From Ancylobacter pratisalsi (GTDB taxonomy: Bacteria > Pseudomonadota > Alphaproteobacteria > Rhizobiales > Xanthobacteraceae), in the NCBI RefSeq assembly GCF_010669125.1, contig NZ_CP048630.1, positions 2,988,001 to 3,052,000 of the forward strand: a DNA stretch of 64,000 nucleotides, given 5' to 3'. The position numbers were made by a program, and so were the translations under genes. Shown here in pieces: positions 37,756-46,313 of the stretch; positions within the stretch are counted from its first letter, which is position 1, and the number at the start of each line of letters is the position of its first letter. The notes below the pieces were generated by a model. That model ran no database searches and was not told where the DNA came from. It saw only the letters and a list, made by a program, of their open reading frames with translations.

Positions 37756-38952
37756 TCAGGTCGCAACGAGAGCGGCCCGCTGGGCCGTCTTCACGGCGAG
37801 CCAGACGGCGATCACCAGCAGCACGGCGGCGACCCCGAATGTCGCCTGATAGCCGCTGGCATCGAACAGCACGCCGCCGACCGTCGCGCCGAGGGTGATG
37901 GCGAGTTGGACCACCGCGACCATCAGCCCGCCGCCGGCTTCCGCGTCGCGCGGCATGGTGCGCGACAGCCAGGTCCACCAGCCGACCGGCGCCGAGGTCG
38001 CAAGCAGGCCCCACACGCCCAGCAGGGCGGCGGTCACCAGTAGGGATGCGCCGAAGCCGATCAGCGCCGCCGCGATCACCGCCATGATGGCAGGGATGAC
38101 GATAAGGGTGCGGTAAAGGTCGCTCTTCACGAAGCGTTCGATCAGCAGGGTGCCGATGAAGCCGGTCACACCGATCAGCAGCAGGATGAGCGACAGCGCG
38201 GACAGATCGACCCGCGTCACCGTCTCAAGGAAGGGGCGCAGATAGGTGAACAGCGCGAACTGGCCCATGAAGAACGCACTGACGGCCGCCATGCCCAGGC
38301 ACACCACCGGCCGGCGAAGCAGGTAGAACACATGAGCGGAGGTGGCGCGCCCCTCGGTCTTCATTGAGGGCAGGCTGATGAGCTGCCAGACGAAGACCAC
38401 CACGGCGACCGGGACAACGCAGAAAAAGGCGCCGCGCCAGCCAATGATCCCGCCAAGAAAGCTGCCCAGCGGGGCGGCGACCACGGTAGCCAGGGCATTT
38501 CCGCCATTGAGAATGGCGAGCGCCCGAGGCACCTGTTGTTCCGGCACCAGCCGCATCGCGGTCGCTGTCGATAGGGACCAGAAGCCGCCGATGACAATGC
38601 CGATCAGCGCACGCCCGATCATGAATACGGTGTAGTTCGGCGCCGTGGCCACGATCGCGCCCGAGGCGATCATCAGGCCGGTTAGCGCGAGCAGCAGGAT
38701 CTTCCGATCGAAACGGCCAGCGACGGCGGTGATGAACAGGCTGGTGAGCACCGCGAACGCGCCGGACACCGAGATGGCCTGGCCGGCCTGTCCTTCGCTG
38801 ATGTGCAGCTCGTTGGCAATTGGCGTCAGCAGGCTGACCGGCATGAACTCGGATGCGATGAGCGTGAAGACGCAGAGGGAGAGCGCAAAGACGCCGCCCC
38901 ACGAGGCAGATGCGTCATCGCGTGGGGCGATGGAGGTGCTTTCAACCAGCAT
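37756..38952 (-). CDS. MFS transporter (drug/arabinose exporter type)
   Basis: 398 residues from the ATG at 38952; an upstream TTG gives a longer frame. Twelve membrane segments. The N-terminal domain has SEFMPVSLLTPIANELHISE (the usual DHA1 entrance, as in AraJ/YdhP-type exporters), motif A GRFDRKILLLALTG and motif C-like GGFWSLSTATAMRLVP. It is divergent from the alcohol dehydrogenase gene across a 426-bp promoter region that contains the CTCAT/ATGAG repeats, so it is likely controlled with it. Confidence 0.9.
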   Translation of the reverse strand: MLVESTSIAPRDDASASWGGVFALSLCVFTLIASEFMPVSLLTPIANELHISEGQAGQAISVSGAFAVLTSLFITAVAGRFDRKILLLALTGLMIASGAIVATAPNYTVFMIGRALIGIVIGGFWSLSTATAMRLVPEQQVPRALAILNGGNALATVVAAPLGSFLGGIIGWRGAFFCVVPVAVVVFVWQLISLPSMKTEGRATSAHVFYLLRRPVVCLGMAAVSAFFMGQFALFTYLRPFLETVTRVDLSALSLILLLIGVTGFIGTLLIERFVKSDLYRTLIVIPAIMAVIAAALIGFGASLLVTAALLGVWGLLATSAPVGWWTWLSRTMPRDAEAGGGLMVAVVQLAITLGATVGGVLFDASGYQATFGVAAVLLVIAVWLAVKTAQRAALVAT

Positions 38953-39166
38953 GGTGCTTCTAACCAAAAGCCGTCAGTGCAGGGGCCAGACGGCCGCGCC
39001 AGCTCTGAAATCGGGAGGGGATATCGGCCGAACGCCGCTCGGCGCCGAGGAAGACTGGGATCGCCCCCGTTCGCTGGCGTCGGCGGAAAGGCCGTGCGAG
39101 TGAAAGAATATCCTAAGGGTTGGAAATGCGGCGCACTATGATCGCAGAGGCCATGTCACGATGAAG

Positions 39167-39182
39167 CTCATTCATGAATGAG
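39167..39182. promoter_or_regulatory. Perfect 16-bp palindrome between MFS and ADH genes
   Basis: CTCATTCATGAATGAG is a perfect palindrome. Its arms are the same CTCAT and ATGAG halves as the LysR-type sites but in inverted order, so it may be a second regulator's site or two outward-facing halves. Confidence 0.55.
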
Positions 39183-39248
39183 ACGTCATTGGCCGTTTAA
39201 TTGGTACTCATTGAAAAATACGATGTTGGAAATCTACAGTTCTGATTG

Positions 39249-39263
39249 ATGAGATTGCCTCAT
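39249..39263. promoter_or_regulatory. Candidate LysR operator ATGAG-N5-CTCAT (site 4)
   Basis: ATGAGATTGCCTCAT is an exact copy of the inverted repeat with a 5-base spacer and T-N11-A. It lies 115 bp upstream of the alcohol dehydrogenase gene. Confidence 0.65.
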
Positions 39264-39378
39264 AAGAGCTTGCACGTTGAAGCTCTACTCCTTGTCAGTC
39301 CGCCACCATAAGTCATCTGCGACTCGCACCTAGGCCGCGAGCCATGACGCTTATGTCGGCGTTGTACAGGAGAAGCCC

Positions 39379-40446
39379 ATGAAGACCGTTGGCTATGCGG
39401 CGCGCTCGGAGACGACTCCGCTCCGTCCCTATGATTTCGAGCGGCGTGAGTTGCTGCCGAACGATGTCGCCATGGAGGTGCTCTATTGCGGCGTCTGCCA
39501 TTCGGACCTGCATCAGGCGCGCGATGACTGGGGCTGGAGCCACTACCCACTGGTACCCGGCCACGAGATCATCGGCCGCGTGACTGCCGTCGGCAATGAG
39601 GTCAAGCATTACGCGGTCGGCGACCATGTGGCGGTCGGCTGTCTGGTGGATTCGTGCCAGAGCTGCGACCAGTGCCGGAAGGGGCTGGAACAGCTCTGCC
39701 GCAAGATGCCGGTGCAGACCTATAGCGACACCGAGCGTTTCTCCTGCGACCCGAGCACGCCCACCCAGGGTGGCTATTCCAAGCACCTCGTGGTGCGTGA
39801 GGAGTTCGTGCTGCGCGTGCCGGAAGGGCTGGACCTTTCCAAGGCGGCGCCGCTGCTCTGCGCCGGCATCACCACCTATTCGCCATTGCGCACCTGGAAT
39901 GTCGGACCGGGCAGCCGCGTCGCCGTGGTCGGTCTCGGCGGGCTCGGCCATATGGCGGTGAAGCTCGCCACCGCCATGGGCGCCGATGTCACTGTGCTCA
40001 GCCGCACCCGGGACAAGGAAGTCGACGCGCTGGCGCTGGGCGCTGATCGTCTGCTGGTGTCGAGCGACACGGAAGCGATGGCGGAGGCGGCGAGCAGCTT
40101 CGACCTGATCATCGACACCGTACCCGTCAAGCACGATCTCAATCCCTATATCCCGCTGCTGGATGTGGACGCGACGCTGGTGATCGTCGGCCAGATCGGC
40201 CCACTGACCGAGCCGAGCACCGTACCGCTGCTGCTCGGTCGGCGCCGCATCGCCGGCTCACCCATTGGCGGCATGGCGGAAACGCAGGAAATGCTGAACT
40301 TCTGCGCGAAGGTCGGCGTTCTCCCCGATGTCGAGATGATCCGTATCCAGGACATCAACGCGGCGTTCGAGCGGCTGGAAAAGGCCGATGTGCGCTATCG
40401 TTTTGTCATCGACATGGCCTCGCTTCCGCTGCCTGACGCGGCCTGA
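39379..40446 (+). CDS. Zinc-dependent NAD(P) alcohol dehydrogenase (CAD/YahK type)
   Basis: 355 residues. YCGVCHSDLHQARDDWG gives the catalytic Cys, VPGHEIIGRV the His-Glu, and SCQSCDQCRKGLEQLC the four Cys of the structural zinc; GLGGLGHMAVKLATAMGADV is the Rossmann NADP site. It matches the cinnamyl-alcohol-dehydrogenase-like aldehyde reductases. It is cytoplasmic, reduces reactive aldehydes and starts a run of oxidoreductase genes; the inverted repeat at 39249-39263 is upstream. Confidence 0.95.
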   Translation: MKTVGYAARSETTPLRPYDFERRELLPNDVAMEVLYCGVCHSDLHQARDDWGWSHYPLVPGHEIIGRVTAVGNEVKHYAVGDHVAVGCLVDSCQSCDQCRKGLEQLCRKMPVQTYSDTERFSCDPSTPTQGGYSKHLVVREEFVLRVPEGLDLSKAAPLLCAGITTYSPLRTWNVGPGSRVAVVGLGGLGHMAVKLATAMGADVTVLSRTRDKEVDALALGADRLLVSSDTEAMAEAASSFDLIIDTVPVKHDLNPYIPLLDVDATLVIVGQIGPLTEPSTVPLLLGRRRIAGSPIGGMAETQEMLNFCAKVGVLPDVEMIRIQDINAAFERLEKADVRYRFVIDMASLPLPDAA

Positions 40447-40503
40447 GATAAGTCCACCGAATGTCGGCGCCCAGCCGGCGGTAACTGCGCGTGAGGTGTG
40501 CCC

Positions 40504-41199
40504 ATGAAGCCCTATGTCGTCTGCCTGATGGAAACCTCGCTCGACGGGCGCCTGCACCCGAGCCGCTTCACCGCCAGCCCGCAGGGTGGCCGCGCCGATT
40601 GGGGCCGGCTCTATGAGCAGGTCCACGGCACGCTGAAGGCCGATGCCTGGCTGGTCGGCCGCGTCACCATGGCCGAGATGGCCAAGGGCGTGCCGCATCC
40701 GCCGGCGGCTGTCGGCACGGTCGCGCGCCCGCTCCATGTTGCGACGCGGGCGGCAAGCTACGCCATCGCGCTCGATCCTTCCGGCAAGGTGCACTTCAAG
40801 GGGGCCAGCGTCGGCGGCGACCACGCCATCGCCCTGCTTGGCCGGGATGTGCCGGACCGCCACCTCGCCGAGCTTGCGGCCGATGGCGTCTCCTACATCG
40901 TCGCCGAAGGGCCCGAGATCGACCTTGCGGCGACGCTGGAGATTCTGTCGCGTGAGTTCGGCATCCGGCGCCTCGCGGTCGAGGGCGGGGCGCGCGCCAA
41001 TGGCGCCTTCTTCGCCGCCGGCCTCGTCGATGAGTTCAGCGTGCTTATCGCACCCGCGCTCGATGCGCGGCCGGAAAGCGAGGCCATCATCGACGCGGGC
41101 CCGGACGGGCTCGCCGGCAAGGTCACCCTGTCGTTCCTCGCCGCCGAGACGCTCGAACACGGTGTAGTCCATCTACGTTACGCGGTGAAGACTGCCTAG
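40504..41199 (+). CDS. RibD C-terminal/dihydrofolate-reductase-like protein
   Basis: 231 residues from the ATG at 40504, which follows GAGGTG; a GTG two codons upstream is in frame. VVCLMETSLDGRLHPSRFTA and WLVGRVTMAEMA are the start and nucleotide region of the RibD_C fold, and LAVEGGARANGAFFAAGLVDEFSV is its characteristic C-terminal motif. Such stand-alone reductases use NADPH on pteridine-like or other substrates; the actual one is unknown. It lies between the alcohol dehydrogenase and flavin oxidase genes with short spacers. Confidence 0.88.
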   Translation: MKPYVVCLMETSLDGRLHPSRFTASPQGGRADWGRLYEQVHGTLKADAWLVGRVTMAEMAKGVPHPPAAVGTVARPLHVATRAASYAIALDPSGKVHFKGASVGGDHAIALLGRDVPDRHLAELAADGVSYIVAEGPEIDLAATLEILSREFGIRRLAVEGGARANGAFFAAGLVDEFSVLIAPALDARPESEAIIDAGPDGLAGKVTLSFLAAETLEHGVVHLRYAVKTA

Positions 41200-41220
41200 A
41201 AACCCCGCCGCCGTCCGCCC

Positions 41221-42465
41221 ATGACCCACGCTTGCGACATCGCCATCATCGGGGCGGGAGCGGCGGGCATCGGCGCCGCCCGGCGGCTGGCCGGTCGCGG
41301 CTTATCGATCGTCGTGCTGGAAGCACTGCCGCGCCTTGGCGGCCGCGCCTGGACTGCGACGACGCGCGGCCTGTCCCTGGACCTCGGCTGCGGCTGGCTG
41401 CATTCGGCCGACCGCAACCCGTGGGCGCGGATCGCCGAGACCGCCGGCTTCCGACTGGATCGCCGGCGCAGTGCCTGGGATCAACAGTTCGGCGATCTCG
41501 GGGCTGCCCCGGCGGATTGGGAAGCGGCCGGCGCGGCGTTCGACACCTGGAGCCGAAGCCTCGTCGATGAACCTCCGGCCAGCGACCGGGCAATTGACGC
41601 GGTGGAGCGCGGCGAGCGATGGCTCGCCTATCTCCAAGCCTTGAGCGGCTATATCAGCGGCGACGAACTGGAGCGCATATCGACCGCCGATTATGTCGCT
41701 TATGACAGCGCCTCGACCTATCTCAACTGGCGTCTGCCGGCTGGGTACGGCACTCTGATCACCTCCCGCTTCCCTGCCGACGTGGCGCTGCATCTTGCGA
41801 CGCCGGTGCAGCGGCTCGACATCAACGGGCCCGCCGTCGAACTCGTCACCCATCGCGGCACGCTGCGCTGCCGGGCGGCGATCATCACCGTCTCCACGCA
41901 TGTGCTTGCCGGCGAAGCGATCAGCTGGCCCTCTGCGCTCGCACCCTGGCGCGAGGCAGCGGCACGTCTGCCGCTCGGCTGGAACGAGAAGCTGTTTCTG
42001 GAGATCGTCGGAGCTTCACCCTTTGAGGCGGAGACCCATGTGCATGGCGATCTCCATGACCCGGCCTCCGGCACCTATTACATCCGTCCCTTCGACCAGG
42101 CTGTCATCGAGTGCTTCCTTGGCGGCGCCGGCGCCCGCCGCGTGCTGACGGAGGGAACAGACGCCGCCTTCGCCCATGCCACCGACCAGCTCGTGGGCCT
42201 CTTCGGCGGGGATGTGCGCCGCGCGCTGCGACCGGCTCTCGCCTCTGCCTGGGGCGCGACGCCCGCGATCGGCGGCGGCTATAGCCATGCCTTGCCCGGC
42301 CACCGCACCGCACGCGACCAGATCGCCCGCCCTTTCGAGGAGCGGTTGTTTTTCGCCGGCGAGGCCACGCACTCCACGGATTTTTCGACCGCACATGGCG
42401 CGCTGCTTAGTGGGATTCGCGCCGCAGACGAGGCGGCAGGAGCCCTCAGTGGTAAGCGGCAATAG
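41221..42465 (+). CDS. FAD-dependent amine-oxidase-type oxidoreductase
   Basis: 414 residues. The N-terminal FAD motif is IAIIGAGAAGIGAARRLAGR, then VLEALPRLGGRAWT (GG doublet), and the C-terminal closing motif is RLFFAGEATHSTDFSTAHGA. The order and length fit the flavin monoamine oxidase/phytoene-desaturase-like group. It is cytoplasmic with no signal peptide. It probably oxidises an amine or desaturates a lipid-like substrate; context gives no firm choice. It follows the RibD-like gene by 21 bp. Confidence 0.88.
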   Translation: MTHACDIAIIGAGAAGIGAARRLAGRGLSIVVLEALPRLGGRAWTATTRGLSLDLGCGWLHSADRNPWARIAETAGFRLDRRRSAWDQQFGDLGAAPADWEAAGAAFDTWSRSLVDEPPASDRAIDAVERGERWLAYLQALSGYISGDELERISTADYVAYDSASTYLNWRLPAGYGTLITSRFPADVALHLATPVQRLDINGPAVELVTHRGTLRCRAAIITVSTHVLAGEAISWPSALAPWREAAARLPLGWNEKLFLEIVGASPFEAETHVHGDLHDPASGTYYIRPFDQAVIECFLGGAGARRVLTEGTDAAFAHATDQLVGLFGGDVRRALRPALASAWGATPAIGGGYSHALPGHRTARDQIARPFEERLFFAGEATHSTDFSTAHGALLSGIRAADEAAGALSGKRQ

Positions 42466-42695
42466 ATACCGGCCATCGCAAATGCTCCCGAAGCCGGGGC
42501 TTTCCATATGGCTTCGCTGCCCCCGTGCAATAACGATAAGTTGATGGCAAGATTGATGAATTTCCCACATAGCGCCATGCGAGAGAGCCTGGCTAATCCC
42601 TCCTCATCCCTCTGCGTAAGCTTCGGCCTCCTAAGGCCTGCATTGGTGCTCGCCACCGTTCGGCCTCGACGATAGCAAACCTTGCCGGAGACAGG

Positions 42696-43079
42696 ATGGC
42701 CTCTCGATTCCTCGCCGTACTTACCTGCTCAACTCTCGCCCTTTCGGTGCTCGCGCCGTCGGTCCGCGCGCAGGACGCCGCTGGAGAGCGCCTGTTTCGC
42801 ACCCGCTGCGCCTCCTGCCATTCCCTCGAGCCGGGACAGAACCGGATCGGCCCCAGCCTGAACGGCGTCATCGGACGCAAGGCGGGAAGTGTCGAGGGCG
42901 CACGCTATTCGGCCGGCCTGCGCGACCTCGGCATCACCTGGGATGCGGCGCAGATCGACACCTTCCTCGCCAATCCGCGGGCCATGGCGAAGGGAAGCAC
43001 CATGACCATCTCCGTGACCAACGCGGCGGATCGCGCGGCGATCACCGCCTATCTGCAGAGCCAGCCGGCAAGCAACTGA
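42696..43079 (+). CDS. Class I cytochrome c
   Basis: 127 residues. A signal peptide ends APSVRAQDA. The haem site is CASCHSLEP, and GSTMTISV contains the likely axial Met. Residue pattern and size fit soluble mitochondrial-type c cytochromes (RIGPSLNGVIGRKAGS). It may accept electrons from the periplasmic molybdenum hydroxylase encoded at 34844-37551 or serve the CMD-cupin fusion protein encoded next; both are inferences. Confidence 0.92.
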   Translation: MASRFLAVLTCSTLALSVLAPSVRAQDAAGERLFRTRCASCHSLEPGQNRIGPSLNGVIGRKAGSVEGARYSAGLRDLGITWDAAQIDTFLANPRAMAKGSTMTISVTNAADRAAITAYLQSQPASN

Positions 43080-43146
43080 CCGGGCAATCCAAGCTGATCC
43101 GCCGGCGCCCGGCGCCGTGCGCCCATAAGCCACCCCCGCCCCTATT

Positions 43147-43162
43147 GTTTCCCGCGGGAAAC
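43147..43162. promoter_or_regulatory. Perfect 16-bp palindrome before CMD-cupin fusion gene
   Basis: GTTTCCCGCGGGAAAC is perfectly symmetric and lies 25 bp upstream of the GTG start of the fusion gene, overlapping the place where a leader or promoter element would act. It could be an operator; a ParB parS site is less likely because the core differs. Confidence 0.5.
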
Positions 43163-43186
43163 GACGTTGAAACAAGGAGTTCGATT

Positions 43187-44395
43187 GTGAAGAGTTTTGC
43201 TGCCAGCCTCGCCCTGTCCGCGCTTACTACCACCGCGGTCGCTGCCGAAGAGACGCGCCGCACCCGCGTTGCGCCGGAGGCCGTCTATCAGGTCGCGCCG
43301 GGTCTGGGGCAATTCACGGATGGTGTCCTGTTTGGCGAGGTTTGGGCGCGCGATGCCCTCAAGCCGCGTGACCGCAGCCTTGTCACGCTGGCTGCGCTGA
43401 TCGCGACCGGCAAGACCGCCGAGGTCGGGGTTCATACCGCCCGCGCGCTCGATACGGGGGTAACGCCGGTCGAGATCGGCGAGGTCGTCACTCATCTCGC
43501 CTTTTACAGCGGCTGGCCGAATGCGCTCTCGGCGGTCACCGAGGTGCAGCGAGTGTATGTTGATCGCGGCATCGGCCCGGTGAGCCCGAGTGATGCCGCC
43601 CGGATCGAACTGGACGCAGCCGCCGAGGCCGCCCGCTCCGCCACCGTCACCACCACGGTTGGGCCGACCGCGCCCGAACTGGCCGATCTGACCAACCGGG
43701 TTCTGTTCGGTGATCTCTGGCGGCGTTCGGAACTGACCTCCCGCGACCGCAGCCTCATTACCATCACGGCGCTAATTGCCATCGGCCAACCGGAGCAACT
43801 GCCCTTCCATGCCAACCGGGCGATGGACAGCGGGCTGACGCGCGACGAGGTTGCGGAAACGGTCGCGCATCTTGGCTTCTATGCCGGCTGGCCACGCGCC
43901 TTTTCCGCCGTTCCGGTGTTGCAGCGTGTTTTCGAAAGCCGGACCGAAACGCCGGCTCAAGCGCCTGCGCCCGGTGTGTCAGCCGCACCCTCTGGGGACC
44001 TTAAGATCGTGCGCGCCAAGGATGCGCCATCGGTACCTGGGCCGGAGGACTACTTCACCGGCAGTGTCCGCATCTCCGGCAATTTCAAGGGCGGCGCCCC
44101 CGCACGTGTCAGCGGAGCAACGGTGAACTTTGCGCCGGGCGCCCGCACGGCCTGGCACACGCATCCGCTGGGCCAGACCCTGTTCATCATTTCCGGACGC
44201 GGCTGGGTGCAGAAGGAAGGCGGACCGGTGGAAGAGGTGGTGCCCGGCGATCTGGTCTGGATTCCGCCCAATGTGCGCCACTGGCACGGGGCTAGCGCCG
44301 GGCAGGCCATGTCGCATCTGGCCGTGGCGGAGGAGCTCGACGGCAAGGTCGTCACCTGGATGGAGAAGGTGACGGACGCTCAGTATCGGAGATGA
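43187..44395 (+). CDS. Exported fusion protein: two CMD domains and a C-terminal cupin
   Basis: 402 residues from a GTG that follows AAGGAG; the longer frame to 43145 has no such site. Signal peptide ends TTTAVAAEE. CMD domain 1 (about 35-130) has LKPRDRSLVTLAALIATGKT and LAFYSGWPNALSAV; CMD domain 2 (about 150-255) has LTSRDRSLITITALIAIGQP and LGFYAGWPRAFSAV; the cupin (about 290-400) has [19 protein letters not shown] and PGDLVWIPPNVRHWHGA. The two-gene arrangement CMD then cupin at 15216-16135 has the same domains unfused, which implies that the products act together. The reaction is not known. Confidence 0.9.
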   Translation: MKSFAASLALSALTTTAVAAEETRRTRVAPEAVYQVAPGLGQFTDGVLFGEVWARDALKPRDRSLVTLAALIATGKTAEVGVHTARALDTGVTPVEIGEVVTHLAFYSGWPNALSAVTEVQRVYVDRGIGPVSPSDAARIELDAAAEAARSATVTTTVGPTAPELADLTNRVLFGDLWRRSELTSRDRSLITITALIAIGQPEQLPFHANRAMDSGLTRDEVAETVAHLGFYAGWPRAFSAVPVLQRVFESRTETPAQAPAPGVSAAPSGDLKIVRAKDAPSVPGPEDYFTGSVRISGNFKGGAPARVSGATVNFAPGARTAWHTHPLGQTLFIISGRGWVQKEGGPVEEVVPGDLVWIPPNVRHWHGASAGQAMSHLAVAEELDGKVVTWMEKVTDAQYRR

Positions 44396-44593
44396 GCGAA
44401 CTCGGTGGACCGTCCATGAGGGCACTTCAGCGATCGCCCTGACAGTTCCCATGAGCGGACCCGCACGCGCCGGTGGTGGCGCCCCAGAGGCGTGGCCGAC
44501 GAGACCAAGCTTGCCAACAATGCTGAGCTCGTCGGCCTCGTCGGCAAGCCGAGGGTCCTGTGCTCGGATGCTCGTAGCGGCGCCGTCCGAAGA

Positions 44594-45079
44594 TCATGTG
44601 TAGGCCAGGAATCGGCCGGCGAGGATCACGCCCGTCCAAGCGGTCATGGAGACTCCGGCCGCGACACGGGCAGCTATCGGGGTCACGGCCGCGTCCGTCC
44701 ATCGATCGACATGGCGATAGACGCCGTAGTGAAACACCAGCGCGTTGAGGCCGGCGAGGATCAGCAGGGCGAGTTTCCAAGGCGCCGCCCCGGTATCGGC
44801 GACCACAGTCGCTTGTGCGCTGAGCAAGGTGATGCCGGTGATCGCTGCGACGATGAGGCCAACATGGGAAACCGGCAGCAGATAACGCGCCGCCGTTGTG
44901 ATGGACAGGACGCGATGCCCCACTCCCAGCAGTCGAAAGTCGAACGTGAAGGCGGGTCCGACCAGCAGGGCTATCCCTAGAATATGGACGGATTCAAGGA
45001 TGGGATAAATATACTCGGCATTGCGCACCAAGTCGCCGAGAGCGGAGGCCTGCAAACGCATCAGCAGCGGGTCGAGCAA
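44594..45079 (-). CDS. DUF6644-like membrane protein
   Basis: 161 residues from a TTG at 45079, nine bases after GGAG; an ATG at 45061 is the alternative. Four membrane segments with ESVHILGIALLVGPAFTFDF and SHVGLIVAAITGITLLSAQA, a pattern I know from DUF6644-type proteins. His residues in or near helices (SVHILG, LPVSHVG, FHYGVYRHV) hint at haem or metal contact. It follows the DUF6152-like gene on the same strand, an association that recurs in proteobacteria. Confidence 0.72.
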   Translation of the reverse strand: MLDPLLMRLQASALGDLVRNAEYIYPILESVHILGIALLVGPAFTFDFRLLGVGHRVLSITTAARYLLPVSHVGLIVAAITGITLLSAQATVVADTGAAPWKLALLILAGLNALVFHYGVYRHVDRWTDAAVTPIAARVAAGVSMTAWTGVILAGRFLAYT

Positions 45080-45234
45080 GCACGTATACTCCGTTCCATT
45101 CCGCCGGGCGCGACGGCGCGGGCTCCAGGAGCCAGCCGTACTCTTGGCGATGATCAGACCAACGTCGTCGAAACGCCGCTCCCCGCAGTCCCACGCTGCG
45201 ATCTCAAGGACCACACTCCGCCCAACAGGAAAGG

Positions 45235-45792
45235 CTATTTCGGCAGCGGCGCGCGAACCGGAAGGGCGTCTCCGAGCACCTGATTGACCGGGACGTTGTC
45301 GTCCCCGTACCAGAATACGACGGGACGAAACAGGCGGTCGTCGGACCGGTTGATATAGCCGACGGCTTGGAAGCGCTCTCCGATTTTCAGCGCACGGCCC
45401 AAACCCCACCTGGCCGACCAGGGTGGAGGCGCGATGATGATGTCCAGTTTCTTGTGCGGGCCCTTGTACGAACCGGCAGCCTCGACCCGGACGCTATCCT
45501 CGGGATCCTGCAACTGCTCGGGAATTGTCAGGTCGGGCGTTTCGGCGGGAAGGCTTCTATCGAGGGTGACCTCGAACTGCGAGTGCGGGTTGCCCCAGAC
45601 ACCGTCCGAAGAGACCGTTCCCGCGATGTAGATGAGCTGGTCGGTCTTGAAGCCCGGCCACCCGTGATGCGCGACGGCAGGCGACATCGCAAGGAGAACG
45701 CTGCCCAGCGAGACCACTGCGGCAAGGCTGGCAACGATGAGCGTCCGACGTCCGCCCATGGTTTGAGCCGCGCGCGAGATCATACTCGTCAT
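45235..45792 (-). CDS. DUF6152-like exported protein
   Basis: 185 residues from the ATG at 45792, preceded by GGAGGAAAG. Signal/membrane segment VASLAAVVSLGSVLLAMSPA then VAHHGW. The mature start AHHGWPGFKTDQLIYIAGTV, then WGNPHSQFEVTL, is typical of DUF6152 (HHGW ... WGNPH), a presumed periplasmic metal- or small-molecule-binding protein. It is upstream of the DUF6644-like gene on the minus strand, and the two likely form an operon. Confidence 0.8.
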   Translation of the reverse strand: MTSMISRAAQTMGGRRTLIVASLAAVVSLGSVLLAMSPAVAHHGWPGFKTDQLIYIAGTVSSDGVWGNPHSQFEVTLDRSLPAETPDLTIPEQLQDPEDSVRVEAAGSYKGPHKKLDIIIAPPPWSARWGLGRALKIGERFQAVGYINRSDDRLFRPVVFWYGDDNVPVNQVLGDALPVRAPLPK

Positions 45793-45863
45793 CTCGTGCT
45801 TTCCTCCATGACGGATCACAAGATGGTCCTCGTGAGTGCCTGCGTCTCACGGCGGCACCCTGT

Positions 45864-45896
45864 CTCGTGATCATCGAAACACCCACCGATCACGAG
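45864..45896. promoter_or_regulatory. 9-bp inverted repeat upstream of DUF6152-like gene
   Basis: CTCGTGATC at 45864-45872 and GATCACGAG at 45888-45896 are perfectly complementary across a 15-bp spacer, 72 bp before the DUF6152-like start. A second, shorter repeat CGTGAG...CTCACG lies just downstream (45833-45851). Candidate regulator site. Confidence 0.5.
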
Positions 45897-46313
45897 CCTA
45901 TCTAAGCCGGGCTCCGATGATTAGTGGCAAGTCGTGATTGTCGTTATACGGATACTTCATGAATGCGCCCATTGCTCCGTCGCGGGTGCGGTTAAGGCGC
46001 GGAGAGGCTGTGAGCCGTAGCCATCGCAAGATGGAGGGTGATCAGCAGGGGCGGCGACAGGCGGAATTCGAGCTGGGGTCTGAGCCAGTCGTGATCCGCC
46101 AAGTCGCACCCTAGAGTGCCGTAGCGAATACGTATTTCTCACTTTTATCCACGTCGTCGCACTTGGCGAAAATCGAACCTACTTTCTGTCTCGAACGCCA
46201 ACGCACGTCTGCTTTCTGATTCCACTCCCGAAAAGTAGACCGTCCGCTAGCGGCCCCGAAACGGCCATTCGCAGTCGTCGCAGCGAACTTTCTGTTTCTG
46301 GCGCATTATGCCG
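45897..46313. other. Intergenic region without a supported gene
   Basis: No gene that I can support. The 46140-46300 stretch is AT-richer and holds GTCCGCTAGCGGCC-type symmetric sequence; it could be decayed repeat material like that around 12700 and 20100, but no full copy is present. Confidence 0.35.

Noticed and set aside
43147..43162. ParB parS site
   Set aside because: The arms resemble parS (TGTTTC...GAAAC) but the core is CCGCGG rather than ACGT and the spacing is wrong.
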